Origin: Actinomycetes bacterium
GTDB lineage: Bacteria; Actinomycetota; Acidimicrobiia; Acidimicrobiales; RAAP-2
DNA length: 8,354 nt
Direction of reading: 5' to 3'
NCBI GenBank assembly: GCA_021805305.1
Contig: JAJZFO010000027.1
Span: forward strand, 1-8,354
How positions within the stretch are numbered: position 1 is the first letter of the stretch; each line of letters begins with the position of its first letter. Both the position numbers and the translations under genes were made by a program. Below, one piece after another: positions 1 through 6,420 of this stretch. The notes under the pieces were generated by a model. That model did no database searches and was not told the DNA's origin. It saw only the letters and a list, made by a program, of their open reading frames with translations.

Positions 1-1350
1 GGCCGCCCAGGCGCGACCCGCCTCGGAGTCGTAGGCGAGGCCCGACGCCATCAACAGGGCCCCGAGGTTCGCGTAACCCAGTCCGAGCTGGCGGAACTTG
101 CGCGAGTTCTCGCCGATCTTCTCGGTCGGGTAGTCCGCGGCGCCCACGATGATCTCCTGGGCGGTGAAGAGGACGTCGATGGCGGCCTTAAAGGCCTCCA
201 CGTCGAAGCCACCGTCGTCCTGGAGGAACTTCATGAGGTTGAGGCTGGCCAAGTTGCACGCCGAGTTGTCGATGTGCATGTACTCCGAGCAGGGGTTGGA
301 CCCGTTGATGCGGTCGGTGTTAGGCGAGGTGTGCCACGCGTTGATGGTCGTGTCGAACTGCAAACCGGGGTCCGCGCACTCCCACGCCGCTCGGGCGATT
401 TGGCGCCAGATGTCACGGGCCTTCACCGTGCGAACGGTGACTCCACCGTCGCGAGCGGTCAGGTTCCAGTCGCCGTCGCCGAGCACCGCTTGCATGAAGT
501 CATCACTGATGCGCACCGAGTTGTTGGCGTTCTGGTACTGGATCGAGTGGATGTCCTTACCGTCTAAGTCCATGTCGAAGCCGTTGTCGCGCAGAACGCG
601 CGCCTTCTTCTCTTCGTTGGCCTTGCACCAGATGAACTCCTCCACGTCGGGGTGGTCGACGTCCAGAATGACCATTTTGGCGGCCCGTCGCGTCTTGCCG
701 CCCGATTTAATCGTGCCGGCAGACGCGTCAGCCCCGCGCATGAAGGACACCGGACCCGACGCGGTGCCACCGCCCTCGAGGAGTTCGACGCTCGAGCGAA
801 TCTTCGACAGGTTGACACCGGCGCCGGAGCCCCCCTTGAAGATGATCCCCTCTTCGGTGTACCAATTGAGGATTGAACGCATCGAGTCCTCGACGGCCAG
901 GATGAAGCAGGCGCTGCCCTGCTGGGGTACGCCCTTAACACCGATGTTGAACCAGACCGGCGAATTGAACGCCGCCTTCTGAGTGATCAGGAGGTGCTTA
1001 AGCTCGGCGCGAAAGGCCTCGAACTCCTCGTCATCGACGAAATAGTCGCGTTCGTCTCCCCAAGCGGCGATGGTGTCGACGATACGGTCCACCACTTGCT
1101 TGAGACTGGTCTCTCGCTCGGGCGTGCCGAGAGAACCGCGAAAGTACTTCTGGGCCAAGATGTTCGTGGCGTTAAAGGACCACGTCGAGGGGACCTCGAC
1201 GTTGAGTTGCTCGAAGGCGACGGAACCGTCACGAAAGTTCGAGATGCGCGCGTCGCGACGCTCCCAGGTCACTTGGTCGTAGGGGTGGCGGTCCTCCGTG
1301 GTGAAGTATCGGCGAATTCCAATTCCGAGGCGCTGGGGTGCGATAGCCAT
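1..1350 (-). CDS. nrdJ: Vitamin B12-dependent (class II) ribonucleotide reductase, N-terminal 450 residues; gene runs off the left edge
   Basis: The enzyme reduces ribonucleotides to deoxyribonucleotides using adenosylcobalamin to make the active-site thiyl radical, without needing oxygen. Reading leftward from the ATG at 1350 gives 450 open codons with no stop before the window edge. Visible family features are GSACF with Cys148, likely one of the redox cysteines; FKGGSGAGVNLS around 171-182; SGGKTRRAAKM at 216-226; and NPCSEY at 352-357. The last supplies the Asn-x-Cys-x-Glu catalytic triad (N352, C354, E356) shared by ribonucleotide reductases, and the CNLASLNL stretch follows it. The C-terminal half, with the partner redox cysteine and the swinging-arm cysteines, lies outside the window. 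The start is supported by a purine-rich GAAAGAG about 6-12 nt upstream and by MAIAPQRLGIGIRRYFT, which leads directly into conserved sequence. It is preceded by its own promoter and two NrdR-like boxes, so it is probably transcribed separately from the upstream genes. Confidence 0.96.
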   Translation of the reverse strand, partial: MAIAPQRLGIGIRRYFTTEDRHPYDQVTWERRDARISNFRDGSVAFEQLNVEVPSTWSFNATNILAQKYFRGSLGTPERETSLKQVVDRIVDTIAAWGDERDYFVDDEEFEAFRAELKHLLITQKAAFNSPVWFNIGVKGVPQQGSACFILAVEDSMRSILNWYTEEGIIFKGGSGAGVNLSKIRSSVELLEGGGTASGPVSFMRGADASAGTIKSGGKTRRAAKMVILDVDHPDVEEFIWCKANEEKKARVLRDNGFDMDLDGKDIHSIQYQNANNSVRISDDFMQAVLGDGDWNLTARDGGVTVRTVKARDIWRQIARAAWECADPGLQFDTTINAWHTSPNTDRINGSNPCSEYMHIDNSACNLASLNLMKFLQDDGGFDVEAFKAAIDVLFTAQEIIVGAADYPTEKIGENSRKFRQLGLGYANLGALLMASGLAYDSEAGRAWAA

Positions 1351-1442
1351 GTCATATCTCTTTCTTCGGTTACTGCGTGGTGTCCGGTCACCTGCGACGG
1401 AGCGGGACGAGGAAGCGAGGAGAACGGTTCCTCACCCCATAG

Positions 1443-1458
1443 CCACAATATGTAGTGG
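1443..1458 (-). promoter_or_regulatory. NrdR box 1 (downstream box) of nrdJ
   Basis: The 16-mer CCACAATATGTAGTGG matches the known NrdR consensus ACACWATATATWGTGT at 13 of 16 positions and has CCAC/GTGG inverted ends. It lies in the nrdJ leader, about 92 nt before the start codon. Its centre is exactly 31 bp from box 2, three helical turns, as is typical for paired NrdR boxes. NrdR represses ribonucleotide reductase genes in response to (d)ATP. The nrdR gene itself is not in this window. Confidence 0.75.
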
Positions 1459-1473
1459 TTGTAACACTACGCG

Positions 1474-1489
1474 ACGCAAGATGCTGTGT
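1474..1489 (-). promoter_or_regulatory. NrdR box 2 (start-site-proximal box) of nrdJ
   Basis: The 16-mer ACGCAAGATGCTGTGT matches ACACWATATATWGTGT at 12 of 16 positions. It is weaker alone than box 1, but its 31-bp centre-to-centre spacing makes a pair convincing. It directly abuts the predicted -10 hexamer (1491-1496) and covers the predicted transcription start near 1484, so bound repressor would block initiation. Confidence 0.65.
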
Positions 1490-1510
1490 CATTACAGCAC
1501 TGTAATTACA
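1487..1510. repeat. Tandem 10-bp direct repeat TGTNATTACA overlapping the nrdJ promoter
   Basis: TGTCATTACA (1487-1496) and TGTAATTACA (1501-1510) differ at one base and are 14 bp apart. The second copy is a perfect palindrome. The same stretch also forms the inverted repeats TGCTGT-N6-ACAGCA (1482-1499) and ATTACAG-CA-CTGTAAT (1491-1506). They overlie the -10 element and spacer, so they could be an operator for a second regulator or simply reflect the AT-rich promoter. Confidence 0.4.
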
Positions 1511-1519
1511 AATAGTCAA
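1491..1519 (-). promoter_or_regulatory. Predicted sigma-70-type promoter of nrdJ
   Basis: On the minus strand the -35 hexamer TTGACT (1519-1514; 5 of 6 matches to TTGACA) is followed by a 17-bp spacer and the -10 hexamer TGTAAT (1496-1491; 5 of 6 matches to TATAAT). The start is predicted near 1484, giving a leader of roughly 134 nt. The region is strikingly AT-rich against its GC-rich surroundings. This is a sequence prediction only. Confidence 0.65.
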
Positions 1520-1524
1520 CCCCT

Positions 1525-1548
1525 AAAGGGGACAATTTTGACCCCTTT
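1525..1548 (-). terminator. Possible weak hairpin terminator between the upstream gene train and nrdJ
   Basis: AAAGGGG (1525-1531) and CCCCTTT (1542-1548) form a 7-bp stem with a 10-nt loop. It sits downstream of the small membrane protein gene and just upstream of the nrdJ -35 element, where a terminator would be expected. On the minus strand only three T residues end the stem and no longer T-tract follows. An alternative CCCC-TAAA-GGGG hairpin (1520-1531) overlaps it. It could equally be a protein-binding site. Confidence 0.3.
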
Positions 1549-1611
1549 TCGCCGCCCGACCGGAGATTCCCAGTAACCACAGGCCCTTTCACGTGCGCGG
1601 GCCCCGCGTCC

Positions 1612-1830
1612 TCAGTGCGGGTGGCGGAATCGGCGCCACGCAATCACGGACCACACGGCCTCGACCACGCCAAAGGGCCACGCCCCCGACCAGAAGCCGT
1701 AGACGCTCGACAGGAGACACCCCAGGGCGAACGCGGCGACGAAGCCCCGCCCGCGCCGTTCCCCGGCGTACATCAGCATCATGAAACTTACGGCGACGAC
1801 CCCGTAGACGGTGATCACTCGGCGCACCAA
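1612..1830 (-). CDS. Small membrane protein of unknown function, about 72 aa
   Basis: This is a short hydrophobic protein with no function I can assign. It has an N-terminal membrane segment (about residues 5-23), a basic ERRGRG turn (24-29), and a second hydrophobic stretch (about 30-64) rich in Gly, Ala and Trp with the motif SVYGFWSGAWPFGVVEAVW. It ends in a basic RRFRHPH tail. Similar short proteins with an SGAWPFGVVE-like segment are, as I recall, common in actinobacteria, which supports a real gene. Starts available after the upstream in-frame TGA are TTG 1830, GTG 1827 and GTG 1818. An AGAAGG sequence lies just before the first two, so GTG 1827 is a good candidate. It follows the aminotransferase by about 73 nt and could be the last gene of that operon. 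Confidence 0.7.
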   Translation of the reverse strand: MVRRVITVYGVVAVSFMMLMYAGERRGRGFVAAFALGCLLSSVYGFWSGAWPFGVVEAVWSVIAWRRFRHPH

Positions 1831-1903
1831 CCCTTCTCGCTCACGACGCCCTCATCGGGTGCGCGACGCTTCGCGGGACATCCCCGCCGGACGTCTCGCC
1901 CGG

Positions 1904-3106
1904 CTACTGCAGTTTGGGCAGGGCGCGCTTGAGGTTCCGGATCGCCTGCTGGGTGCGCAGTTCGTTCTCGATCAGGGCGAAACGCACGTGAGTGTCGCCG
2001 CCCTCACCGAATCCGACCCCGGGGCTCGTGGCCACCTCCGCTTCGGTGATGAGGAACTTAGAGAATTCCAGCGAGGACATCTCGCGGTAGGGCTCGGGGA
2101 TCGGCGCCCAAATGAACATCGAACCCTTGGGCGCCGCGACCGGCCAGCCAATGCGGTTGAGTCCACCGATGAGCGTGTCGCGGCGCACCTGATAGACCTC
2201 GCGCAGGAGGTCGGGGTAATCCGACGCCTCGTTCATGGCCACGATGGCGGCAATCTGCACGGGCTGGAAAGTACCGTAGTCGAGGTAACTCTTCAACTTG
2301 GTGAGCGCCGCGACCACTTCGGCGTTGCCGAGCATGAAGCCCACGCGCCAGCCGGCCATGGAGAACGACTTCGTCATCGTGTAGAGCTCGACGCAACATT
2401 CCTTCGCGCGCGGCACCTGCAAGATGGAGGGAGGCTGGTAGCCGTCGAAGCCGAGGTCGGCGTAGGCGAAGTCGTGACAGATGATCACGTCGCGCTCGAG
2501 CGCGAAGTTCACCAGTCGTTCCATGAAGGCCAGGTCCACGCAGGCGCTGGTGGGATTGTGCGGGAAGGAGCAGATGATGACCCGGGGCTTGACCGTAGCC
2601 TTCTCCCACGCCGCCAACAGCCCGTCGAAGAAATCATCGCCGGGGTCGTTGGTGCTCGCCCCCGGGTCGACCATCGGGATGGTGATCACCTGCGCGCCGG
2701 CGAAGCCCGGACCGGCCAAGTGGATGGGGTAACTCGGCGAGGGCACGATCGCGGTGTCGCCGGGTCCCAGCAGCACCCACATCAAGTGGGTGAGCCCCTC
2801 CTTGGCACCGATGGTGGTGACCACCTCGGTCTCGGGGTCGAGGTCGACGTTGAACACCTTCTTGTACCGCGTGGCCATCGCCAAACGCAGGTTGGGTAGG
2901 CCCCGACTCGCGCTGTAGCGGTGATTCTTCGGGTTGTGGGCGGCCTCGGCCAACTTCTCCACGGCGAGGTCCGGACTGGGGAGGTCGGGGTTACCGAAAC
3001 CGAAGTCGACGATGTCACGGCCCTGGGAACGGGCGGCGGCCTTCATGCCGTTAATGGTCGCAAAGACGTACGGGGGCAGGCCATTGATTCGACGGAATTC
3101 CATCAT
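1904..3106 (-). CDS. alaC: Class I/II PLP-dependent aminotransferase, AlaC-type (glutamate-pyruvate family)
   Basis: A cytoplasmic fold-type I aminotransferase of about 400 residues, full length for the family. It resembles E. coli AlaC along its whole length: RLPPYVF-type start (here NGLPPYVFATIN), GNPD near residue 39, YSASRGLPNLR (64-74), SPSYPIH (123-129), FPHNPT (181-186), HDFAYAD (211-217), TKSFSMAGWRVGF (245-257), and HVRFALIEN near 373-381. Lys246 should form the PLP Schiff base, Asp212 should contact the pyridine nitrogen, and Arg375 should hold the substrate carboxylate. AlaC makes alanine from pyruvate and glutamate. Close relatives are often annotated as LL-diaminopimelate or aspartate aminotransferase, so the exact substrate is uncertain. 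TTG 3109, ATG 3106 and ATG 3103 are consecutive starts. None has a good Shine-Dalgarno, and an extended -10 sits immediately upstream, so a leaderless start at ATG 3103 is possible. It begins 13 nt after the LLM oxidoreductase stop. Confidence 0.92.
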   Translation of the reverse strand: MMEFRRINGLPPYVFATINGMKAAARSQGRDIVDFGFGNPDLPSPDLAVEKLAEAAHNPKNHRYSASRGLPNLRLAMATRYKKVFNVDLDPETEVVTTIGAKEGLTHLMWVLLGPGDTAIVPSPSYPIHLAGPGFAGAQVITIPMVDPGASTNDPGDDFFDGLLAAWEKATVKPRVIICSFPHNPTSACVDLAFMERLVNFALERDVIICHDFAYADLGFDGYQPPSILQVPRAKECCVELYTMTKSFSMAGWRVGFMLGNAEVVAALTKLKSYLDYGTFQPVQIAAIVAMNEASDYPDLLREVYQVRRDTLIGGLNRIGWPVAAPKGSMFIWAPIPEPYREMSSLEFSKFLITEAEVATSPGVGFGEGGDTHVRFALIENELRTQQAIRNLKRALPKLQ

Positions 3107-3109
3107 CAA

Positions 3110-3118
3110 AATTTAGCA
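3110..3118 (-). promoter_or_regulatory. Possible extended -10 promoter element giving a leaderless alaC transcript
   Basis: On the minus strand TGCTAAATT fits an extended -10 (TGn plus TAAATT). Its last base is 7 nt from the A of the ATG at 3103. This AT-rich island falls exactly in the 13-nt gap between two genes. A clear -35 is absent (best is CTGGCG at 17 bp). The gene may also be served by read-through from upstream. Confidence 0.4.
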
Positions 3119-3119
3119 T

Positions 3120-3794
3120 TCACCCCCGGTGTCGCCAGTCGGCGAGGGCCCCGAGGTCCGCCCCCGGCGCGAGCACGGCCCACTGCGCCCCGGCCCGGGC
3201 CACCTCGTCGAGCAACTGCGCGAGGTCGTCGCGCCCCGGACCCGCCCACGTCACCGGTCCCTGCGCCGAGAGGTGCGCGGTTCGGGCGGCATCGGCGTCC
3301 CAGACGTTGAGGGCCACCCCGAGGCGGCGCGCCAGGTCGTTGGTGGCCTCGGCCCCCGCGCCGATCCACACCGGCATCTCCCCGCGCAGGGTGCGCGCGA
3401 CGGACTCCACCTCCTCGCGGCGCTCCTCGGCACTGCGCATCGCCAGTCCGTACGCCTCGAGCTCGTCGCGGGACTTCGCGTCACCAGTCCCGATGGCCGC
3501 GACGACTCGACCGGGGGCGACCAAAGCGAGCGACCGGAACTGACCGACGAGGTGACGACGGCCCACCATCCCCACGCGCGCCACCAGGGGCCCGAGCCAT
3601 AACGACGAGGACCTCGCGGCCACCGCGGCGAGTACCGGAAAGGGCGCCAGCGACGGACGCGTCGGAGAGCCCATGGGCCAGAGGTGGTCGTAGGCGAAGA
3701 CGCCGTCGAGACCCAGCTCGTCGCAGCGTCGCGCCACCTCGAGGGCGTCGTCCGCCGCGTCGCGAAACGTCGGGAGGACGACGCCGACCCTCAT
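3120..3794 (-). CDS. LLM-class (luciferase-like) flavin-dependent oxidoreductase, short form
   Basis: A 224-residue protein with the hallmarks of the bacterial luciferase-like TIM-barrel family, which usually binds FMN or F420. It has MRVGVVLPTF as strand one, ARRCDELGLDGVFAYDHLWP (21-40), the substrate-region PFPVLAAVAARSSSLWLGPLV (51-71), APGRVVAAIGTGD (93-105) and PVWIGAGAEATNDLARRLGVALN (141-163). Typical members are 280-350 residues, so insertions or the C-terminal part are reduced. It still spans the N-terminal strand to the late WIGAG strand, so it looks compact rather than broken. The substrate is unknown. The ATG at 3794 overlaps the glucokinase TGA as ATGA, indicating translational coupling. 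Actinobacteria often use F420 with such enzymes, but the cofactor cannot be read from sequence alone. Confidence 0.82.
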   Translation of the reverse strand: MRVGVVLPTFRDAADDALEVARRCDELGLDGVFAYDHLWPMGSPTRPSLAPFPVLAAVAARSSSLWLGPLVARVGMVGRRHLVGQFRSLALVAPGRVVAAIGTGDAKSRDELEAYGLAMRSAEERREEVESVARTLRGEMPVWIGAGAEATNDLARRLGVALNVWDADAARTAHLSAQGPVTWAGPGRDDLAQLLDEVARAGAQWAVLAPGADLGALADWRHRG

Positions 3795-4762
3795 GCCTGA
3801 CGGTCGAAGGCCACCCGCGCGGCACCCAGCGCCCCGGCGTGCACCGTGAGTCCCGAGGGGACGACCACGATGGGCGGTCGCTTGTCGTAGCCGAAGGTCA
3901 ACTCCGCCAGGTACTCACGCGCGCTGGGCAGCAACTGATCCGAGGCGGCCGAGAGTCCCCCTCCGATGACGAAGTGACCGGTGTCCAAAATGGCGACGAG
4001 ATTGGCCAGTCCCCGAGCGAGCCACCACGCCACCTCGTTCATGAGCGAGATCGCCTCGTCGTCGCCGTCGCGCGCGGCCGTCGTCACGTCCTCGCCGCGC
4101 ACGTTCTGGGCACCCCCGCGTTGAGCCGTGAGCCGCGGTAGGCGACCCTCAGAGGCCCACTCGAAAGCGAGGCGCGCCAACCCGTTCCCCGACGCGTAGC
4201 GCTCCCAACAGCCGTAGCCGCCGCACCCGCACAACGCGCCGCGCGCCTCGACCGCCATATGACCGATCTCCCCACCGAATCCACTGCGTCCGCGCACCAA
4301 CGCGCCGTTGGCGATGATGCCACCCCCGATACCGGTACCGAGCGTGACCATCACAAAATTGTCGACGCCGCGCCCCGCACCCCAGGCGTACTCGCCCAGG
4401 GCGGCGCAATTTCCGTCGTTCTCCATGAACACCGCGGTGGCGCCGATCGAATCGCGTAGCAACTCGGGGAACGACGCGCCCGACACCGTTTGCAGGTTGG
4501 GGGCGAAGGCCAGACGGCCGTCGCGTCGCACCATGCCCGGCATGCCGACGCCGATGGCCAGTGTGGTCACGTCGAGCCCGTGGCGCTCGGCGAAGGTGGT
4601 GACCTGCTCAGCCAGCACCCGCGCGGTGGCGGCCCCCGCGCCGCCCTCGGCATCGTGGGGTGTCGAAGTGCGCAGTTCGTCGAGAATCTCACCGTCGCGA
4701 CTCACCAACACCGCGAGTGCCTTGGTGCCGCCCACGTCGAGTCCGACGGCCACCTCACTCAC
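3791..4762 (-). CDS. glkA: ROK-family glucokinase
   Basis: This cytoplasmic sugar kinase of 323 residues is predicted to phosphorylate glucose to glucose-6-phosphate with ATP (a polyphosphate donor is also known in relatives). Motifs seen are DVGGTK (9-14), the phosphate-binding loop; ENDGNCAALGE (114-124) with catalytic Asp116; GTGIGGGII (142-150); GGEIGHM (163-169); and the ROK zinc-binding cluster CGCGGYGCWERYASG starting at Cys178, with Cys180 and Cys185 and His168 upstream. All key residues are intact. The GTG start at 4762 overlaps the preceding SRPBCC stop as GTGA, and its own stop overlaps the next gene, so it sits in a tightly coupled trio. From memory, Streptomyces coelicolor glkA also lies beside an SRPBCC gene, which supports the assignment. 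ROK members can instead be N-acetylglucosamine or other hexose kinases, so specificity is inferred. Confidence 0.92.
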   Translation of the reverse strand: MSEVAVGLDVGGTKALAVLVSRDGEILDELRTSTPHDAEGGAGAATARVLAEQVTTFAERHGLDVTTLAIGVGMPGMVRRDGRLAFAPNLQTVSGASFPELLRDSIGATAVFMENDGNCAALGEYAWGAGRGVDNFVMVTLGTGIGGGIIANGALVRGRSGFGGEIGHMAVEARGALCGCGGYGCWERYASGNGLARLAFEWASEGRLPRLTAQRGGAQNVRGEDVTTAARDGDDEAISLMNEVAWWLARGLANLVAILDTGHFVIGGGLSAASDQLLPSAREYLAELTFGYDKRPPIVVVPSGLTVHAGALGAARVAFDRQA

Positions 4763-5205
4763 GCCAGCACCTCGACCCGGTTCTTCAACTCGACCAGCGC
4801 GTGGCGCTGGATCCGCGAGGCGGCGCGGGCCTGGATGAACTGCGGCACCGCTACGGCGAGCGCGACTTCGAGGTCATAGGTCACCTCGGTCGTGTGGGGC
4901 GAAGGGCCCGTACGGAAGTGATAAGCGCCGTTCATCGTATCCACCACGTCACCTCGCGTCTGACGCCACCTGAGCGTCGCGGGGGCGAGACTGTAGTCGT
5001 AGCGCAACTCGTACTTCGCCGAGCGGCCGAACGCCGCCGCGCGGAAGGCGACCTCGAGGGCCCGGCCGTCGGCGTCGCGCTCGAGGACCTCGATGCTCTT
5101 CAAGTCGGCCACCCATTCACGGTACCGGTCGAAGTCAACGACGACGGAGTAGACCGCGAACGGCGCGGCCGCTACGACAATTGACTGCGTCGCACGCTGA
5201 ACCAC
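4759..5205 (-). CDS. SRPBCC-superfamily protein (polyketide cyclase/START-like)
   Basis: About 148 residues forming a helix-grip fold that binds hydrophobic ligands. Visible features are the first strand VQRATQSIVVAAAP, the helix AVYSVVVDFDRYREWVADLKSIEVL, alternating strands such as KYELRYDYSLAPATLRWRQ, and a long amphipathic C-terminal helix (PQFIQARAASRIQRHALVELKNRV). Family members range from lipid-transfer to aromatase proteins, and no catalytic motif is defining here. The frame is open up to a GTG at 5220, but GGAGGAGG at 5217-5210 is an ideal Shine-Dalgarno placed 4-7 nt before GTG 5205, so I use the shorter start. It follows the GT4 gene by 34 nt and overlaps the glucokinase by 4 nt. 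A similar SRPBCC gene sits near pimB' in mycobacteria (Rv2185c near Rv2188c, from memory), suggesting a possible link to envelope lipids. Confidence 0.87.
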   Translation of the reverse strand: MVQRATQSIVVAAAPFAVYSVVVDFDRYREWVADLKSIEVLERDADGRALEVAFRAAAFGRSAKYELRYDYSLAPATLRWRQTRGDVVDTMNGAYHFRTGPSPHTTEVTYDLEVALAVAVPQFIQARAASRIQRHALVELKNRVEVLA

Positions 5206-5209
5206 GACA

Positions 5210-5217
5210 CCTCCTCC
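5210..5217 (-). promoter_or_regulatory. Ribosome binding site deciding the SRPBCC start
   Basis: The minus-strand sequence GGAGGAGG is the strongest Shine-Dalgarno in the window. It lies inside the open frame if translation began at GTG 5220, which argues for initiation at GTG 5205, four bases downstream of its end. Confidence 0.75.
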
Positions 5218-5239
5218 CACTCCACTCTAGACAGCCCCT

Positions 5240-6397
5240 TCAATTAGCCGAAGGCGTTGGGCCGTGGTCGAAGGGCGCTAGCGCGGTGCCGAGGTGTTGG
5301 GCCAAGACTCGCCAATCGAACTCCTCGACGGCCACCGCACGCGCCCGGGTCGCGAGGGACGCGCGCCGGGGGGCGTCGCTCAAGAGTTGGGCCATCGCCG
5401 CAGCGAGGGCCAGGGCGCTACGGGGATTGTCGACCACGAGTCCAGTGAGTCCGTGGCGAACCGCCTCGTGACTTCCGCCGGAGCGACCCGCGATGTGGGC
5501 GACCCCGGCCGCCGCGGCTTCCAAGAAGACGATACCGAAGCCCTCCTGCTCGAGGCCGGCCCAGCGACTTCGACAGTCCATGACCATCACGTCGCTCGCG
5601 CCCAGCCACTCTGGGAGATCGTCGTCGGGTACGCGCCCCACGAACGTGACCGGTGCCGCGAGGCGCGTCGCCAATTTCTCGAGGCGGGTGCGATCACGAC
5701 CGGCTCCCCCGATAACGACGCGCAGGGTCGGAAAATCGGCCGCCAAGTGCGCACTGGCGCGGATCAGCGTATCCATTCCCTTGCGCGGCACGAGGCGCGA
5801 ATAGGAACTCACGAGGAGGGTCGCCGGCGACGCCCCGAGTGCGGCACGTACCTCATCGCGACGCCCCGCCGACAACGGCGCGAATCGACGGGTGTCGACG
5901 CCCGGGGGCACCTGGATGGTCGGGGGCATCCACTCCGCGGCGTTGCGCCGAGCCTCCGCTTCGGGATAGCCCCCCGCGCTCACCGCCACCGTGGCGTGGC
6001 GCAACACGTAGCGCAGGCTCGATGCCAGCAGCGGCACGCGCGCCGGGATGGCGACCTCCGCCCCGTGCAGGACGACCCCGTAGGGTCGCGACAGGGTCGC
6101 GCCGAGTAACCCCAAGGGCCAGGCGGGGTCCAACAGCACCAGATCCGGTTGATGTCGCTCAATGGCCGCCTCGATCAGGGCACGATTCTTACGAGTCGGC
6201 AAGATGAGCGTCGAGCCCGGGACTCGCTCGACCACCACACTGTCCGCCGCATCAAAGGCGGCGGCATCGGGGTGCGAAGTGGCGGTGATGACCACCGCGC
6301 GACCCGACTCTAGGCGACGCCACAATTCGTGGAGGTAGACCTGGATTCCACCCGTCTTGGGCGGATAATCGTTGGTCACCAGGAGATGGCGGGCCAT
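5240..6397 (-). CDS. GT4-family glycosyltransferase, PimB'-like mannosyltransferase
   Basis: A 385-residue GT-B retaining glycosyltransferase. The N-terminal acceptor domain opens with RHLLVTNDYPPKTGGIQVYL (3-22), whose GGIQ loop is typical of PimB'. The C-terminal donor domain shows SSYSRLVPRKGMDTLI (197-212) with Arg201 and Lys206, which should contact the sugar-nucleotide phosphates, then VTFVGRVPDDDLPEWLGASDV (250-270). The E-x7-E motif follows (Glu285 and Glu293 in QEGFGIVFLEA), preceded by DCRSRWAGLE, as in corynebacterial PimB'. PimB' adds the second mannose to phosphatidylinositol mannoside with GDP-mannose at the inner membrane face. That exact acceptor is inferred. The frame is open to 6559, but that would swallow the adjacent Cys-rich gene. 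ATG 6397 sits right after GTGGAGGGA and matches the family N-terminus. It starts 23 nt after the Cys-rich gene ends. Confidence 0.9.
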   Translation of the reverse strand: MARHLLVTNDYPPKTGGIQVYLHELWRRLESGRAVVITATSHPDAAAFDAADSVVVERVPGSTLILPTRKNRALIEAAIERHQPDLVLLDPAWPLGLLGATLSRPYGVVLHGAEVAIPARVPLLASSLRYVLRHATVAVSAGGYPEAEARRNAAEWMPPTIQVPPGVDTRRFAPLSAGRRDEVRAALGASPATLLVSSYSRLVPRKGMDTLIRASAHLAADFPTLRVVIGGAGRDRTRLEKLATRLAAPVTFVGRVPDDDLPEWLGASDVMVMDCRSRWAGLEQEGFGIVFLEAAAAGVAHIAGRSGGSHEAVRHGLTGLVVDNPRSALALAAAMAQLLSDAPRRASLATRARAVAVEEFDWRVLAQHLGTALAPFDHGPTPSAN

Positions 6398-6420
6398 TCC
6401 CTCCACGCTAGTGGGTGCGA

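Noticed and set aside
149..982. Plus-strand open frame (277 codons) within nrdJ
   Set aside because: It is a shadow of the NrdJ coding frame on the other strand, with no motifs or ribosome binding site.
1382..1394. CAGGTGACCGGAC on the minus strand resembling a B12-box, hence a possible cobalamin riboswitch before nrdJ
   Set aside because: Only this one motif fits. The other conserved cobalamin riboswitch segments are missing, and there are only about 100 nt between the predicted start and the motif, too few for the fold.
1596..1608. CGCGGG-C-CCCGCG inverted repeat after the small membrane gene as a terminator
   Set aside because: The loop is too small for the full stem and no T-tract follows; such GC repeats are expected by chance in this composition.
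1873..1887. GCGGG/CCCGC hairpin after the aminotransferase as a terminator
   Set aside because: The stem is only 5 bp, no T-run follows on the minus strand, and the next gene begins shortly after.
1811..2899. Long plus-strand open frame (362 codons) opposite the aminotransferase
   Set aside because: It is the antisense of a clearly conserved gene; the translation is rich in Arg, Gly, His and Asp with no recognisable domain, a usual artefact of GC-rich DNA.
5294..6109. Plus-strand open frame (271 codons) within the GT4 gene
   Set aside because: It lies wholly opposite a conserved glycosyltransferase and its protein is low-complexity and Arg-rich.
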